Positions 47,599 through 59,485 of a DNA stretch of 64,000 nt are shown piece by piece. The translations under genes were made by a program, and so were the position numbers. The DNA comes from Ricinus communis. Lineage: Eukaryota > Streptophyta > Magnoliopsida > Malpighiales > Euphorbiaceae. Under the pieces are notes generated by a model. That model saw only the letters and a list, made by a program, of their open reading frames with translations, was not told the DNA's origin and made no database searches. The number at the start of each line of letters is the position of its first letter. Positions within the stretch are counted from its first letter, which is position 1. The stretch lies in assembly GCF_019578655.1 (NCBI RefSeq), contig NC_063256.1, positions 21,676,005 through 21,740,004 of the forward strand, read 5' to 3'.

Positions 47599-50539
47599 CA
47601 TATACGCCAATCTTTATGTCATCAGCAGTACTCATGCCTAGAGGAACAAATAATAATGGAGACCCCAATGGTGCAAATCCTGAGTCAGAATAATTGGACA
47701 TACCTCTATTCATGTCATTCGCGCTTTCCTCCAAAAGATTCATCTGCAATCATTCAGAGAATGACAAAAATATTCGACACCAAAATGAGCTCATTCCCAC
47801 TTGGATTAATCGAAAGCAACATGATTTCTCCGTCATGTGTGCGGATTTACATCTCATTACGGTTGACCATCAAGCTGAGCCCCAATGCCACCGGTCAAGC
47901 TTGCCAAATGTGTTCCCATAATTCCACATGCCAATCCTTGTGTCATCAGGAGTCCTCATGCCTAGAGGAATAAGGAATGATGGAGACCCCAATGGTGCAA
48001 ATCCTGAATCAGAATGTTTGGTTGTGCCTCGATTCTTGTCGTTGCCTCTTTCCTCCGAAAGATTCATCTGCAATCATTTAGAGAAAGATATCAATACTTG
48101 ATCAAGTAATCTTCTTTCTTTGCATTTGTCCAAGCATTGGATCAGTGTTTATGATTGTCGCTTCCATGTGCTTTCACTCAACACTCGTGTTTATGCTCCC
48201 CAAATAACAAACCATCATATTATACAAAGATTATAGAGAGAGGCACAATAGAGACGACCAAAATGGTTACATAGATAGAATTTTAAATTCGATAAGGAAT
48301 AAAATCAAATTGATTAAAACGCAAGGGTAAATAAAGAATACAAAAGAAAAGAAGGACATGAGTGATAAGTCTATGCTCGTTAGCACAAGTGCTTATTAAA
48401 CCGCAAAGTTCTTAAAAGAACCATAATTTGATTTCCTGTAAGATAAAAAAACTAAAATAATATGCTTATTAGCCTTAAGTATTCGGTTCCATGCAGTTTT
48501 TATTGTGTGAAAGCCCTCATTCCATAAGAAGAAGAAACTAGAAGCTAAATATTAATTAATAAATAAAGAAAGATGAATAAACTAAAATCAAATTAAGAAC
48601 TATAAAGGAGTTGACTGGTCAACAACCTCGTAGTCCCAAATTTTAAGAATCAACTTAACGAATCCGAAGGGATATTCGCGTGGGCCTACCTAATAACACT
48701 CCAAACCAAATTACTTCATTATATGCATTCCAAACATTAAAATGCTCGTATTCCCAATCGTAACTAAAGTGAAATCATGAATGAGAGAGGAGTTAAGTGG
48801 TCAACAACTCTCGTAGTCCCAAATTTTATGTGTCAGCTTAACGAAAACAAGGATAAATTCATGTGGGCGGCCTACCTAATAACATTCTGACCCAAATTAC
48901 TTCATTACATGCATCCCAAACATCGAAACACTCACATTGCTACTTGTATTATGCTTCAATTAATTGAAAACACCATGATTTCTCCCTCACGCTCGTGGAT
49001 TTATGTCTCATCCCACTTGATTATCAAGCTAAGCCCCAATGCCACCATTCAAGCTTATCAATTGCATTGCCATGATTCCTTATGCCATCAGGAGTCCTCG
49101 TGCCTAGAGGAACAAAGAATGATGGAGATCCCAATGGTGGAAATCCTGAATCGAAATATTTAGGCGTGCCTCAATTCTCATTATTCCCTCTTTCTTGTAA
49201 AAGATTCATCCGTGATCATTCGGAGAATTATGTCAATACTCAATCAATTAATATTCTTTCTTCACATTTATCCAAGCATTGGATAAGTGCCTATCATTGC
49301 CACTTCCACGGGCTTTAACTCATCGCCAAACAAAACTAAACTATCATACTAGACATAAATTAGAAAGAGAAAAATAAAAGAAAGGAATGAATGAGAACAT
49401 AGGTAGGATTTCATATCCGATAAGGATAGAAATCGTAAGTACTTTATTCTCTTCCATGGCTAAGCATAAGGATAAAATCGAATTGATTTAAATACAAGGA
49501 TAGACAAAGAACACAAAAGAAAGGAAGGATGTGAGTAATAAGTCCAGGTTTGCTAGCACGAGTCTTTATAAGTTCGCGAAGTTATTGAAAGAACCCGTAA
49601 CTTAATTCTCCACAAAGTAGAAAACTGAAATAAAATACTCACTAGACTCAAATATTATGTTGCATGCGGTTTTCATTGTGCGAAAGCCCTCATTCCATAA
49701 TAAGAAGAAACTAGAAGCTAAATATGAATAAATAAATAAAGAAAGAAAGATGAGTAAACTAAACTCAAATCAAGAACTAGAGAGGAATTGACTGGCCAAC
49801 AACTCTCATAGTCCTAACTTTTATGAGCTAGCTTAACAAAAAATATGAGCAATTCACGTGGGTCTACCTAATAATACTCCGAACAAATTACTTCATTATA
49901 TGCATCCCAAACATAAAAAAATGTACGCATTCCCACTTGGATGAATCGAAAGCAACATGATTTCTCCATCACACGGGTGGATTTGCCCCTCGTCCTACTT
50001 GATTATTAAGTCATGTTTCAATGCCACCGATTAAAACAAGGGACAATTTACAAGCCTTGATTCTCATCGTCCCTCTTTCCTCTAAAAGATTCATCTGCGA
50101 TCATGTGGAGAATGATATCAATACTCGATCAAATAATTTTCCTTTTTTGCATTTGTCTAAGCATTGGATTAGTGCCTATGATTGCCATTTCCATGAGCTT
50201 TCACTCAACACTCATGCTTATGCTCCCCAAATAAAATCAAACCATCATACTAGATAGAGATTAGAAAGAAAGGCAAAAAAGAAACGAACAAAATGAGAAC
50301 ATAAATATTATTTCAGATCTGATAAGGAAAGAAATCCCAAGTTCTTTGTTCTCTTCCATACGGTTAAGAGTAAGGATCAAATCAAATTGATTTAAACACA
50401 AGGGTAGATGGAGAACACTAAAGAAAGGAAGGACGTGAGCAATAAGTCTTTGTACACTAGCGTGAGTGTTGATAAGCCCATAAAGTTCTTCAACGAACCT
50501 ATAGCTTGATTTCTCGCAAGGTAAAAGACTGTAATAATT
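47599..50539 (+). repeat. 1-kb repeat, array 7a (about 3 units)
   Basis: Plus-oriented units with markers at 48354, 49528 and 50430. The first spacing (1,174 bases) includes an internal duplication of about 170 bases (the gagttgactggtcaacaac segment occurs near 48608 and again near 48790). The second (902 bases) has deletions. TAATT at 50535-50539 precedes the solo LTR-C. Confidence 0.85.
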
Positions 50540-51405
50540 TTATACAAATGTGGCTAACTTGTGCCAAACCCATATTCAATGTTGATGTCTTCACCAAGGA
50601 TCGCTCACCTAATCAAGCAAAAAAACTCTAACTCCCAAAAAGGCCCTTAAATAAATTGTACTTAAAAACCTTAATTATAAGAATTAAAGGCTGTTTAACA
50701 TAAACAAAAGTTTAGATTTAAACTAAGTTTGTAAAATACCAAGCCCCCACTTGATAAGTTCACCAAGTTCATAAAAGCCAAAAGAAGAGAATTAACTCCA
50801 AAATAATCAATATTCAACAACCTTTACATAGAAATTCATACTAGCTCATATAGGCCTTAAAAAACCTAATTCTATAATGATAAGGAAACAAATAATAATA
50901 AGACTATGAATAGAACTTCTAAACTAAAAGGATAACTTAAAACAAGACTCCTAGTTATTAAAAGACTTCTTTAAATGAACAAATACTCCTAAAATTCGTC
51001 CAACACAAGCCCATCTAATAAACATGACATTTGGGCTTAAGTAACATGTAATAAGCAGCCCATTCTTAAGTATTGTACTCAAAATAGCTTAACTTGTATA
51101 TTTTGGGCTTATCTTGACTTGTTCATGCCTCCATATGTTGGATTAAGTTGATAAGAGTATCTTGAGACCTATTATTTTGATTAAGCCCAATCTTACTTGG
51201 ACTTTGAATCTGACTAGGACTCTTAGTTGGAGTAGGATTCCTAGTGGAAATAGGATTCCTTTCGTCACTTGAACTCCTCCTGTCATTAGGACTCCTTACT
51301 GGATTAGAATTCCTTGTTGAAGTAGGATTCCTTGAGCAAGTCGGATTTCCATCATTAGGATTCCTTATTGGTATAGAATTCCTTGTGCTACATGGGTTCT
51401 CATCA
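50540..51405 (-). repeat. Solo LTR-C
   Basis: 866 bases. On the minus strand it starts TGATGAGAACCCATG at 51405 and ends CACATTTGTATAA at 50540. It is flanked by TAATT on both sides (50535-50539, 51406-51410). It contains the 18-base repeats (51180-51390, coding NPTSTR/SPNDRR-like units) and the promoter (minus, near 50845). It matches the 3' LTR of element 5 (62124-63113). The flanking repeat does not rejoin into a continuous unit, so a deletion occurred too or the duplication is chance. Confidence 0.8.
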
Positions 51406-52323
51406 TAATTAATCGAAAGCAATATGATTTCTCCCTTATACGCATGGATTTGCATCTCGTGCTGCTTGATCATCAAGTCATGCCCCAATACCACCCGTCA
51501 AGCTTGTTAATTGCATTCTCATGAATCCTTAATAAAAACAAGGGGAAATTCACTTTAGCATTACCTAATAATACTCCAGCCCAATTTACTTCATTATACG
51601 CCTGCCAAACATCCAAACGCGGTCATTCTTGCTTGGATAAATCAAAAGCAACATGATTTCTCCCTTACGGGCATGGATTTACACCTCGTCCTGCTTGATC
51701 ATCAACCTAAGCTGCAATGCAATCAGTCAAGGTTATCAATTGCATTCCCATGATTCCTTAACCAATCCTTATGTCACCAAGAGTCCTCGTGCCTAGAGGA
51801 ACAAGAAATAATGGAGAATCCAATGGTGCAAATCCTAAATCGAAATATTAGGGCGTGTCATGATTCTCGTTGTTTCTTCTTTCATCCAAAAGATTCATTT
51901 GTGATCATTCGGAGAATGATATCAATACTTGATCAACTAATTTTTTTCTTTGCATTTGTCCAAGAATCGGTGCTTATTACTTATGCTTCCATGCGCTTTA
52001 ACTCAACACTCGTGTTTATGATCTCCAAATAAAACCAAACCATAATACTAGACAAAGATTAGAAAGAGAGGCATAAAAGAAATGAACAAAATGAGAACAT
52101 AGGTAAGATTTCATATTCAATATGGAAAGAAATCACAAGTTGTTTATTCTCTTTCATACAGCTAAGCATAAAGGATCAAATCAAATTGATTTAAATACAA
52201 GGGTAGACAAAGAACACAAAAGAAAGGAAGGACATGAGTGATAAGTTGTTCACTCGCACGAGTCTAGATAAGTCCGCAAAGTTCTTGATAGAGTTCATAA
52301 CTTGATTTCCTATAAGGTAGAAA
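51406..52323 (+). repeat. 1-kb repeat, array 7b
   Basis: A plus-oriented, nearly full unit from the attaatcgaaagcaatatgatt segment to the marker near 52230 and gatttcctataaggtagaaa. A short partial repetition lies at 51480-51530. It ends at the LTR-A start of element 6. Confidence 0.85.
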
Positions 52324-53125
52324 TGATGTAAATGCTATTGGCACTAGGAGTCTTACACCAACAAGGAATCCTACTTTAACTAGGATTCAAGATCCACTTC
52401 ATATCCATGGAGGCCTAATTACAAGGTCTAAGACTAAGAAGATAAAAGAAGCTCTCAATGGGCTTATTCAAGATATTTGGGCTAAGGACACATCAAGGCT
52501 TGAAGAGTTGGATTCAAATTCAAGGCTCATTAATCTAATTCAGTTTCTTAGCTTGAATAAATCTAATATGGGCTTAATGAGCATAAAGGAGCACATAAGG
52601 GAGTTTGGGCCTAAGTAGCTCCACCAAAGATGGCCCATACGTATGGTTTAAAGAAACTAGGGTTTCTTACTCCTAATGGGTGGCTAGATAGTATTTTGGG
52701 AGTATTAGGACTTTGTTTTTAGTTATCTCTATTAGTTAGGATATTTATCTCTATCCTATTTGAGTTGTAATTCCTTAATAGCTTAGAATTAGGATTTTCT
52801 AAAGGCTATAAAAGCCTAGTACGAATGTTCAAGTTCATTAATTGATGATTAATATATTTTGTGAGTTTATACCCTATTCTTAGCTCTTGTTTAGAGCTAA
52901 TTCAAACTTATCAAGCAATTCATTATTTATGGCATTCAAATCTGACTTATCAATTTAGAATTCATACTAATTTATGGCATCTTCTACCTCTAATACCTTA
53001 GGTTTGATAGTTTAATATACTTGAAGGTCTAAGGTCTTCATTAATCTGGCTCTAAATAGATCTTCGGCAATGAAATCAAACTTGCATATAAGTTTAATCC
53101 TTTGATATAGGTTAGGTTCGTATCA
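52324..53125 (+). repeat. LTR-A, 5' side of element 6
   Basis: 802 bases starting TGATGTAAATGC and ending GGTTCGTATCA, the same length as the 3' LTR of element 1. The promoter TATAAAA (52807-52813) precedes CTAGTACGAAT. An RSK/KKIKEALNGLIQD-coding stretch lies at 52425-52480. The preceding agaaa (52319-52323) would be the left target duplication, but the right side has been rearranged. Confidence 0.85.
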
Positions 53126-53139
53126 TTTGGTATTAGAGC
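53126..53139 (+). other. First primer binding site of element 6 region
   Basis: TTTGGTATTAGAGC follows the LTR end directly; TGGTATCAGAGC with one C-to-T change. It matches the initiator methionine tRNA-type site used by many plant LTR elements. Confidence 0.82.
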
Positions 53140-53659
53140 TTTGACTTCTAAATCAGGTTACATATCTTTAATTTTCGCATATTCTTTTTGTTATCTTCTT
53201 TTGTCATTCTTCTCTATCCAAATTTTATTCAAATTAAAAAGAAATCAGTTTCGTTCTTGTGGTCTTATATAATCATTTTTATGATTATTGGTGATGAATT
53301 ATTCTAATCACATCTTTACTTGTTCCAAATTCTTTAGTCAAGTGCCTTCAAAAAAAAAAAGAAGAAGAAAAGAAAAAGGAGCTAAGAAAAAATCAAAAAA
53401 AAAAAGAAAAAGAAAGTTGTTGTTATCAACCAGCTTTACGACCGATTCTCAAAAAAAAAGAACGACATTTATGCCTTTTGTTTTCTTCACTTGTTAAGCT
53501 TAGTTAGTCTTTTATTACCTCTATTCTTGTCTCCTTATTGTGTATAGGCTTAATCTTGTTCATTAAGTCTAGTTTAGTCTTCTTATTTTGCTGTTCTTGT
53601 GTGTGTTTTGAATCTGATTTATTGGTTATTGAATAGTTACAATTTTGGTTGTTTGATAA
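53140..53659 (+). other. First leader segment of element 6 region
   Basis: Non-coding and AT-rich, with a purine run of aaaaaaaaagaagaag type (53347-53460). Its start (ctttgacttctaaatcaggtt) resembles the leader of elements with LTR-B rather than the second leader at 53960. This suggests that it belongs to another element now fused to element 6. Confidence 0.5.
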
Positions 53660-53945
53660 TTGATTAATGATTAATATATTTTGTGAGTTTATACTATACT
53701 CTTAGTTCTTGTTTAGAGCTAATTCAAACTTATCAAGCAATTCATTGTTTGTGGCGTTGAAATCTGACTTATCAATTTAGAATCAATATTAAATGGCGTC
53801 TTTTATCTGTAATACCTTAGGTTTGATAGTTTAATATACTTGAAGGGTCTGAGATTTCCATTGATCTAGTTCTAGATAGATCTTGAGCAATGAAATCAAA
53901 CATGTATATAGGTTTAATCCTTTGATATAGGTTAGGTTCATATCA
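53660..53945 (+). repeat. Partial LTR-A: second LTR 3' end inside element 6
   Basis: About 286 bases repeat the last third of the LTR at 52324-53125: tgattaatatattttgtgag, aacttatcaagcaattcatt, taataccttaggtttgatag and ataggttaggttcatatca. It ends TATCA at 53945 and is followed by a second primer site. It may be the true 5' LTR end of the gag-pol element that follows. Confidence 0.85.
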
Positions 53946-53959
53946 TTTGGTATCATAGC
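53946..53959 (+). other. Second primer binding site of element 6 region
   Basis: TTTGGTATCATAGC follows the partial LTR. Ten of the twelve bases of the iMet-type core fit, with one internal change. The sequence after it differs from that after the first site. Confidence 0.72.
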
Positions 53960-54165
53960 ATGAGTCACGAGCATTATTGATTGTTTTAGCCTTTACAAGA
54001 ACCAAAGAGTAGAGATTGAGTGGTAAAGGCGAATGGTGAGTTCACTAGAGGGTAAAAGCCTATTTAAGTAAAACACAAGCGTAAGTCATATCCTTTGAGT
54101 GTAACACGCGAGGGAGTGTTATTTATGAGATTTTTTTATTGCTTTTTGTGTTATTGTAGAATGAC

Positions 54166-55336
54166 ATGGCTGATCCGCCGAAGCTAACCATGGCACAAGT
54201 TACGGAGCATTTGGAGTGTATAGGGAGGAAACTTTGAGATTTTGGTGATCGAGTGGAGAGGGTGGAAATAAATCAAAATGGCCCCTACAACAACGCCAAC
54301 TATATAAACAAATACGCACTTAGACAAATTCGTAGAGGGAGATGGTATGATGATGATGATGATGAACCCGTTAATGTTAATGAACAAGGGTGTAGAAGGC
54401 AAGATAACAACTTTAGAAACATAAAGATGAAGATTCCTAAGTTCCAAGGCAAAGCCGATCCTGAAGCATACTTGGAATGGGAAAAGAAAGTAGATTTCAT
54501 CTTAATTGTCATAACTACTCTGAAGAGAAAAAAGGTTAAACTCACAGCTATTGAATTCACAGATTATGCTATAATTTGGTCGGATAATTTTTATTGAGTA
54601 TTAGGACAAACGGAGAAGCACACATTACTAGTTGGCAAGAGATGAATACCGTCATGAAGAAGAGATTTGTACCCCAACATTACTATAGAGATGTATGCAA
54701 TCCATTATAAAGATTGGTACAAGGATCTAAAAGTGTGGAGGGGTACTATCAAGAGATGGAAATTGCAATGATAAGATGCAACGTAGAGGAGGAGAGAGAG
54801 AGGCAACTATGGTGCAGTTCTTGAGTGGATTGGATAAGAACATTGTTGATGTATTAAAGTTGCAAGAATATGTTGAGATGGAGGACATGCTACATAAAGC
54901 CATCAAGATTGAAAAGCAATTGAAGAGTAAAACGACTAGGTACAATTCGGGAAATACAACTTCCACATGGAAATCGAATTGGAAAGATAGTGACAAGACC
55001 TTTTCCAAGTCCAAAGTAGATGTTAGCAAGAATAGGAAAGATTTGGGCAACACTATAACACAAGGTAAACTCAAAACTTCTAGCACTAGTTCTCGAGATA
55101 TTAAGTGTTTTAAATGTTTTGGGCAGGGACATCTTGCATCACAATGTCTAAATAAGCGTGTAATGGTGGCTACACAAAATGGTGATGTTGAGAGTGATAA
55201 TGATGATCATGAAGAATGCATGCCCAAGCTTGAGGATGCAAGTAATATAGATGAGCAAATTGGGCCTAATGGTGAGTTGTTTGTCACAAGACGTGCTCTT
55301 AATATGCAAGCAAAGGAAGAGAATGAAGTCTAAAGA
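54166..55336 (+). pseudogene. CRM-like gag of element 6
   Basis: ATG at 54166 (MADPPKLTMAQVTEHLE) is preferred over 54161 because only this frame joins the capsid. It has an acidic run (DDDDDEPVNVNE), then PKFQGKADPEAYLEWEKKVDF. The reading breaks after 54597 and resumes in another frame at about 54776 ([20 protein letters not shown]), followed by a lysine/serine-rich spacer and the intact zinc knuckle [14 protein letters not shown] (about 55107-55148). It runs on to the protease boundary ([14 protein letters not shown]) and stops at 55334. An acceptor-like tgttattgtag lies at 54150-54160. Gag would build the element's particle. Confidence 0.85.
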
Positions 55337-55369
55337 GATAACATCTTTCATGCTAGATGCAAGTCCAAG

Positions 55370-58300
55370 ACAAGGTATGTAGTTTGATTATAGATGGAGG
55401 GAGTTGTACCAATGTTGTTAGTTCTAGTTTAGTTGATAGGTTGCATTTACCACCACTAAGCATCCAAAACCCTATAGATTGTTATAGTTGAATGATTATG
55501 GGGAAATAAGGGTTAATAGGCAAGCATTGATATCATTCTCTATTAGATGTTATCATGATGAAGTGTTATGTGATGTTATTCCTATGCATTCTAGTTATAT
55601 ATTATTAGGATGTCCATGGAAATATGGTAGGCGAGTTGTGCATAATCGATATTCTTCTATGATGAATAACAAACCTATTACACTTGTAGCATTATCTCCT
55701 AAGCAAGTTTATGAGGACCAAAAAGTTCTAAAAGAGAGAGAGAAAGCGCTTGAAAGGGAAAAAGAGTTAAAACCGCAATAGAAGAAGAATTGTGTGAAAA
55801 GCCATAAGAGATGTGAGCATAGAGAGGAAAAGGAGAGAAAGAAAATGATGCACAAAGAAGGAAAGAGAGAGAGGTGCATGCAAAAGGAGAGGGTGCGATT
55901 ATGAGTTATGAGAAAAAAGACAATTTCTATGCAAGAGAGGATGAGGTGAATAGGGCTTTTCTTTCAAGGTAACCCATGATTGTATTTTTGTACAAGGGCA
56001 CCTATTTAAGCACTAACTAAGAAAACACTAGTTTGCCTAGTGTATTTCAATCTCTTTTGCGGGAATTCAAAGACTTATACCCCGAAGAGATGCCTAAAGG
56101 ACTACCATCAATAAGGGTAATCGAGCATCAAATTAATTTTATACCCGACGCTTCAATTCCAAATAGACTAGCTTATCGAAGTAATCTTGAGGAAATGAAG
56201 GAGTTGCAATGACAAGTGGAAGATTTGATGGCCAAAGTGTTGATTAGAGAAAGTATAAGCCTATGTGCAGTGCCGGTCTTACTAGTACCAAAAAGGATGG
56301 AACATGGCATATGTGTGTTGATTGTCGTGCTATCAACAAGATTACGGTAAAGTATCGCCATCCCATTCCTCGTTTGGGTGATATGTTAGATGAACTCTAT
56401 GGGTCGACTATCTTATCTATAATTTATTTGAAATCTCGTTATCATTAAATTAGGATGAAGGTGGGTGATGAATGGAAAACCGTATTTAAAACAAAGTATA
56501 GTTTGTATGAATGGTTAGTCATCCTTTTGGCTTGACTAATGCACCTAGTACTTTACAAGATTAATGAATCGTTTTTGCATGCTTTATTGGAAAATTTATG
56601 GTTGTCTATTTTGATGATATCTTGATTTATATCAAGTCCTTAGATGATCATGCTGAACATATGCGCATGGTACTTGATATTTGGCGCAAAGAGAAGTCGT
56701 ATATCAACTTTGCTAAATGTTCTTTTTGCACTAATATACTTGTGTTTTTAGGATTTGTGGTGAGTGTTGAAGGAATAGAAGTTGATAGTGAAAAGGTTAA
56801 GGCAATAGAGTCTTGGCTGAAACCTAAGAGTGTTGGGGATGTAAGGCCGTTCCATGGCTTAGCTACTTTTTATAGGAGGTTTGTTAAGGATTTTTCTAGC
56901 ATAGCCGCACCTTTGACATAAGTAATTAAAAAGTATGTGGGATTTAAATGAGGTGAGGAACAAGAAAAGGCTTTTAACTTGCTTAAATCTAAGTTAGTTA
57001 ATGCATCTTTACTTTCTTTACCTTATTTTGACATGACTTTTGAGATTGAATGTGATGCTTCTGAAATTGGTATTAGAGTTGTTCTTATGTAGGATGGACA
57101 GTCTATAGCTTATTTTAGTGCAAAGCTCAATAGGATAGCCTTGAACTACCCAACTTATGATAAGGAGATGTACGCATTGGTGAGAGCTTTAGAGATATGG
57201 CAACACTATCTTTGGCCCAAAGAGTTTGTGATTCACACAGATCATGAGTCATTAAAGAATTTGAAGAGGCAAAATAAGCTTAACAAATGCCATGCTAAAT
57301 GGAGTGAGTTCATTGAGTCCTTTCCATATGTGATCAATTATAAGGAAGGTAAAGATAATGTTGTTGTAGATTTGTTATCTCGAAAGTATGCACTTCTTTC
57401 TACTTTGAATGCCAAATTCCTTAGTTTTGAGCATATTAAAGAAATTTATGAGCATGACTATGATTTTGGCAATGTGTTTAATGCTTATGAAAAAGGTGCT
57501 TTTAATAAGTTTTATAGACATGATGGTCTTTTGTTTAAAGAAAAATGTTTGTGTATTCCCATATGTTTTATACGTGAGGTATTAGTTAGGGAAGCTCATG
57601 AGGGTGGTTTAATAGGACATACTAGAATTGCTAAGATTTTAGATGTTTTGAAAGATGTTCACTATTGGTCTAATATGAAGCGAGATATCGCTAGATTTTG
57701 TGATAGATGAATTGTTTGTAAACAAGCAAAGTCTAAATCTAAACCCCATGGCTTGTATACACCATTGCCCATGCCTAGTTCACCTTGGATTGATTTATCT
57801 ATAGATTTTATGCTTAGTTTACCTAGGTCTAGGTGTGGTAATAATTCCATATATGTTATTGTTGATAGATTCTCTAAGATGGCTCATTTTATTTCATGTC
57901 ATAAAACTGACGATGCAACATATATTTCTAACTTGTTCTTTAAAGAAATTGTGCGTTTGCATAGTATGCCTAGAACTATTGTTAGTGATAAGGATGCAAA
58001 GTTCTTAAGCTACTTTTGGAAGACTTTGTGGGGAAAGTTGGGAACTAAGTTATGGTTTTCTACTACATGTCATCCACAAACTAATGGTCAAACTGAAGTA
58101 GTTAATAGGACTTTTGGTACTTTGTTGCGTACTATGGTTAAAAAGAACCCAAAATCTTAGGAAGAATATTTGCCGCATATAGAGTTTGCATATAATCGTA
58201 GTATGCATTCATATACTCAATTTTGTCGTTCTGAAGTTGTTTATGTTTTTACTCCTTTACCTCCATTAGACATGATTCCTTTACCTTTGAGTGAACATGT

Positions 58301-58884
58301 TAATCTAGATGGAAAGAAAAAGGCAGATTTAGTGAGGAGTTTGCATGAGAAGGTGCATGCAAATATAAAAAATAAAGAATTAAGTTTATGCTTAACAAGC
58401 CAACAAAGGGCGTATGAAGGTTGTTTTTGAACCCGATGATTGAGTTTGGGTGCACATGCGCAAGGAAAGGTTTCGTTCACAAAGTGGTTCCAAGTTACTT
58501 CCATGAGGAGATGGTCCTTTTCAAGTTCTTGAAAGGATTAATGATAATGCATATAAATTGGAATTGCCCAATGAGTATGGAACTAGTGCTACTTTTACTA
58601 TTGTTGATCTTTCTCTTTTTGATTTTGACATAGGTGATGATTCGAGGATGAATTATGCTAATGGAGGGAATGATGCAAATCCTATTAGCATTAGGAGTCC
58701 TACTCCAATAAGTAATCCTACTTCAACTAGGATTCAAGATCCACTTCACATCCATGGATGCCCAATTACAAGGACCAAGGCTAAGAAGATAAAAGAAGCT
58801 CTCAATGGGCTTATTCAAGATACTTGGACTAAGGACACATCAAGGATTGAAAAGTTGAATTTAATTCAAGGCTCATTAATCTAA
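55370..58884 (+). pseudogene. CRM-like pol of element 6, all domains, multiply broken
   Basis: Protease LIIDGGSCTNVV (about 55387) keeps its catalytic Asp. Linker 55488-55781 (CPWKYGRRVVHNRY). RT: KKDGTWHMCVDCRAINK (56290), a damaged SIIYLKSRYH where the first catalytic Asp is expected, YFDDILIYIKS (56604). Connection [15 protein letters not shown] (56850). RNase H 57040-57300. Integrase: zinc-binding region 57590-57740, core [20 protein letters not shown], then [11 protein letters not shown] (58180). The C-terminus (SATFTIVDLSLFDF) continues into the 3' LTR and ends ITRTKAKKIKEALNGLIQ. At least three frameshifts and several stops make it inactive. Confidence 0.88.
58659..58670 (+). other. 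Polypurine tract of element 6
   Basis: taatggagggaa lies directly before the LTR start TGATGCAAATCC. It also encodes part of the pol C-terminus, which here runs through the tract into the LTR. Confidence 0.75.
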
Positions 58885-59485
58885 TTCAGTTTATTGGGCT
58901 TAAAATGACCAAAGAAGACGAATTGGAGCATATCAAGACTTTGGGCCTTACTTGGCTTATATTTTGAGGCCTATCTATATGACTTATGTAAATTAGGGTT
59001 TTATGGGTTATTTTGGGCGGCCACACATGTATTTTATCTTAGCTAGGACTTTGTTTAAGTTTTTTTTTTTGAGTTAGGAAGGTTATCTTTATCTTAAATC
59101 ATATGTAAACCCTTATTAGTTAAGATTTAGGATTTTCTATGATCTATATAAGACTAGTATGAATTTTGATGTAATTAATTAAGTATTTGAGTAATTATTG
59201 GTTATTAAACTTAAAAGCTGTTTTGCTTTTGTCTTTGTGTTCTTGTGTAGAATGCATATTTAAGAAACATTCAAGTAGATTGATCATTTTCTTGTGGAGT
59301 GTTTCGAAATTGGGATTTAGGAATAAATTTTCTAAATTCTAATTCTTGATCAACTTTCTAAGAAATCTGTTTTTAACCTTTCTTAGGGGTTGAACCGAAT
59401 TGGTTCTTAAGGTTTTCATATTAATGTGTTGGGGGTCCATAAATCAAAAGGGATTCTCAAGCTTATTCATGGATATTCCATATCA
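58671..59485 (+). repeat. Recombinant 3' LTR, A-type start and B-type end
   Basis: Bases 58671 to about 58890 match LTR-A (cactaggattcaagatccac-type and aaaagaagctctcaatggg). From about 58897 the sequence matches LTR-B (gaccaaagaagacgaattgg, ggcggccacacatgtatttt, ggatattccatatca). A second primer-like site, TTTGATATTAGAG, and an LTR-B-type leader follow. The left half therefore belongs to element 6 and the right half to a different element downstream. Confidence 0.82.

Noticed and set aside
53288..53497. Lysine-rich 69-codon frame
   Set aside because: It is a translation of an A-rich purine tract in the leader of an LTR element.
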